Part shown: in pieces, positions 6,211 to 6,444 of the stretch | Position numbering within the stretch: position 1 is the stretch's first letter | Layout of the letters: each line of letters begins with the position of its first letter | NCBI GenBank assembly: GCA_947454585.1 | Contig: CANGML010000103.1 | Location: 1 to 6,444 of the forward strand | Origin: Comamonadaceae bacterium | Lineage (GTDB): Bacteria > Pseudomonadota > Gammaproteobacteria > Burkholderiales > Burkholderiaceae_C | DNA: 6,444 nucleotides | Reading direction: 5' to 3' | Notes under the pieces: model-generated | The model's input: only the letters and a program-made list of their open reading frames with translations | Databases searched by the model: none | Told to the model about the DNA's origin: nothing | Translations under genes and position numbers: made by a program

Positions 6211-6444
6211 TCAAGCTGCCAATTTGGCTTTGACTTGATTCACGATGCTGGTAAAAGCAGCCATGTCGTGAACAGCCAAGTCGGCCAACATCTTGCGGTC
6301 GATTTCGATCGCTGCCTTTTTCAGGCCGTTGGCGAATTGGCTGTAAGTCAGACCACACTGACGTGCAGCCGCATTGATACGGGCGATCCACAGCTGACGG
6401 AACACACGCTTTTTGGTGCGGCGGTCGCGGTAAGCATATTGACC
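6211..6444 (-). CDS. rplT: 50S ribosomal protein L20, N-terminus beyond the window
   Basis: The visible 77 C-terminal residues run from [13 protein letters not shown] through the highly conserved [23 protein letters not shown] to KAKLAA and a TGA stop at 6211-6213. L20 is an rRNA-binding protein of the large subunit needed for early assembly, and in many bacteria it also represses its own operon (infC-rpmI-rplT). The frame is open to the window edge (codons begin at 6444), so the GTG at 6405 is internal. The whole protein is normally near 119 residues, so about 40 are missing to the right. Position just upstream of pheST matches the usual proteobacterial order. Confidence 0.97.
   Translation of the reverse strand, partial: GQYAYRDRRTKKRVFRQLWIARINAAARQCGLTYSQFANGLKKAAIEIDRKMLADLAVHDMAAFTSIVNQVKAKLAA

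Overview
The window looks like chromosomal DNA from a betaproteobacterium, most likely Burkholderiales and probably Comamonadaceae (Limnohabitans/Rhodoferax-like). This rests on the minus-strand gene order rplT - pheS - pheT - ihfA - merR-type regulator - tRNA-Pro(GGG), on the character of the proteins, and on a moderate-to-high GC content. Genus is inference; no database search was possible.

Right and centre (about 1520-6444) are core translation and nucleoid genes, all on the minus strand and read right to left. They are the end of rplT (ribosomal protein L20), a terminator hairpin, pheS and pheT (the two subunits of phenylalanyl-tRNA synthetase), ihfA (IHF alpha), a strong terminator, a small MerR-family regulator, and a tRNA-Pro with anticodon GGG that ends in its own terminator. 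Spacings of 24-26 bp make pheS-pheT-ihfA one operon. merR and the tRNA probably form a separate short unit, because the ihfA terminator lies between ihfA and merR.

The left part (1-1491) is on the plus strand and converges on the tRNA unit. It holds the C-terminal part of an SbtA-family sodium-dependent bicarbonate permease. Four bases after it comes a 280-aa DUF6671-type protein with a C-terminal eight-cysteine zinc-ribbon region. A 13-bp perfect hairpin separates the two converging units.

The core genes look ordinary and intact. The least understood part is the permease/DUF6671 pair. By eye, the N-terminal half of the DUF6671 protein has a motif order like HAM1/YjjX (ITPase-like) nucleotide hydrolases, which would be a testable new idea. 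I found no CRISPR array, insertion sequence, phage gene, riboswitch or defence system. No gap between genes exceeds about 115 bases.
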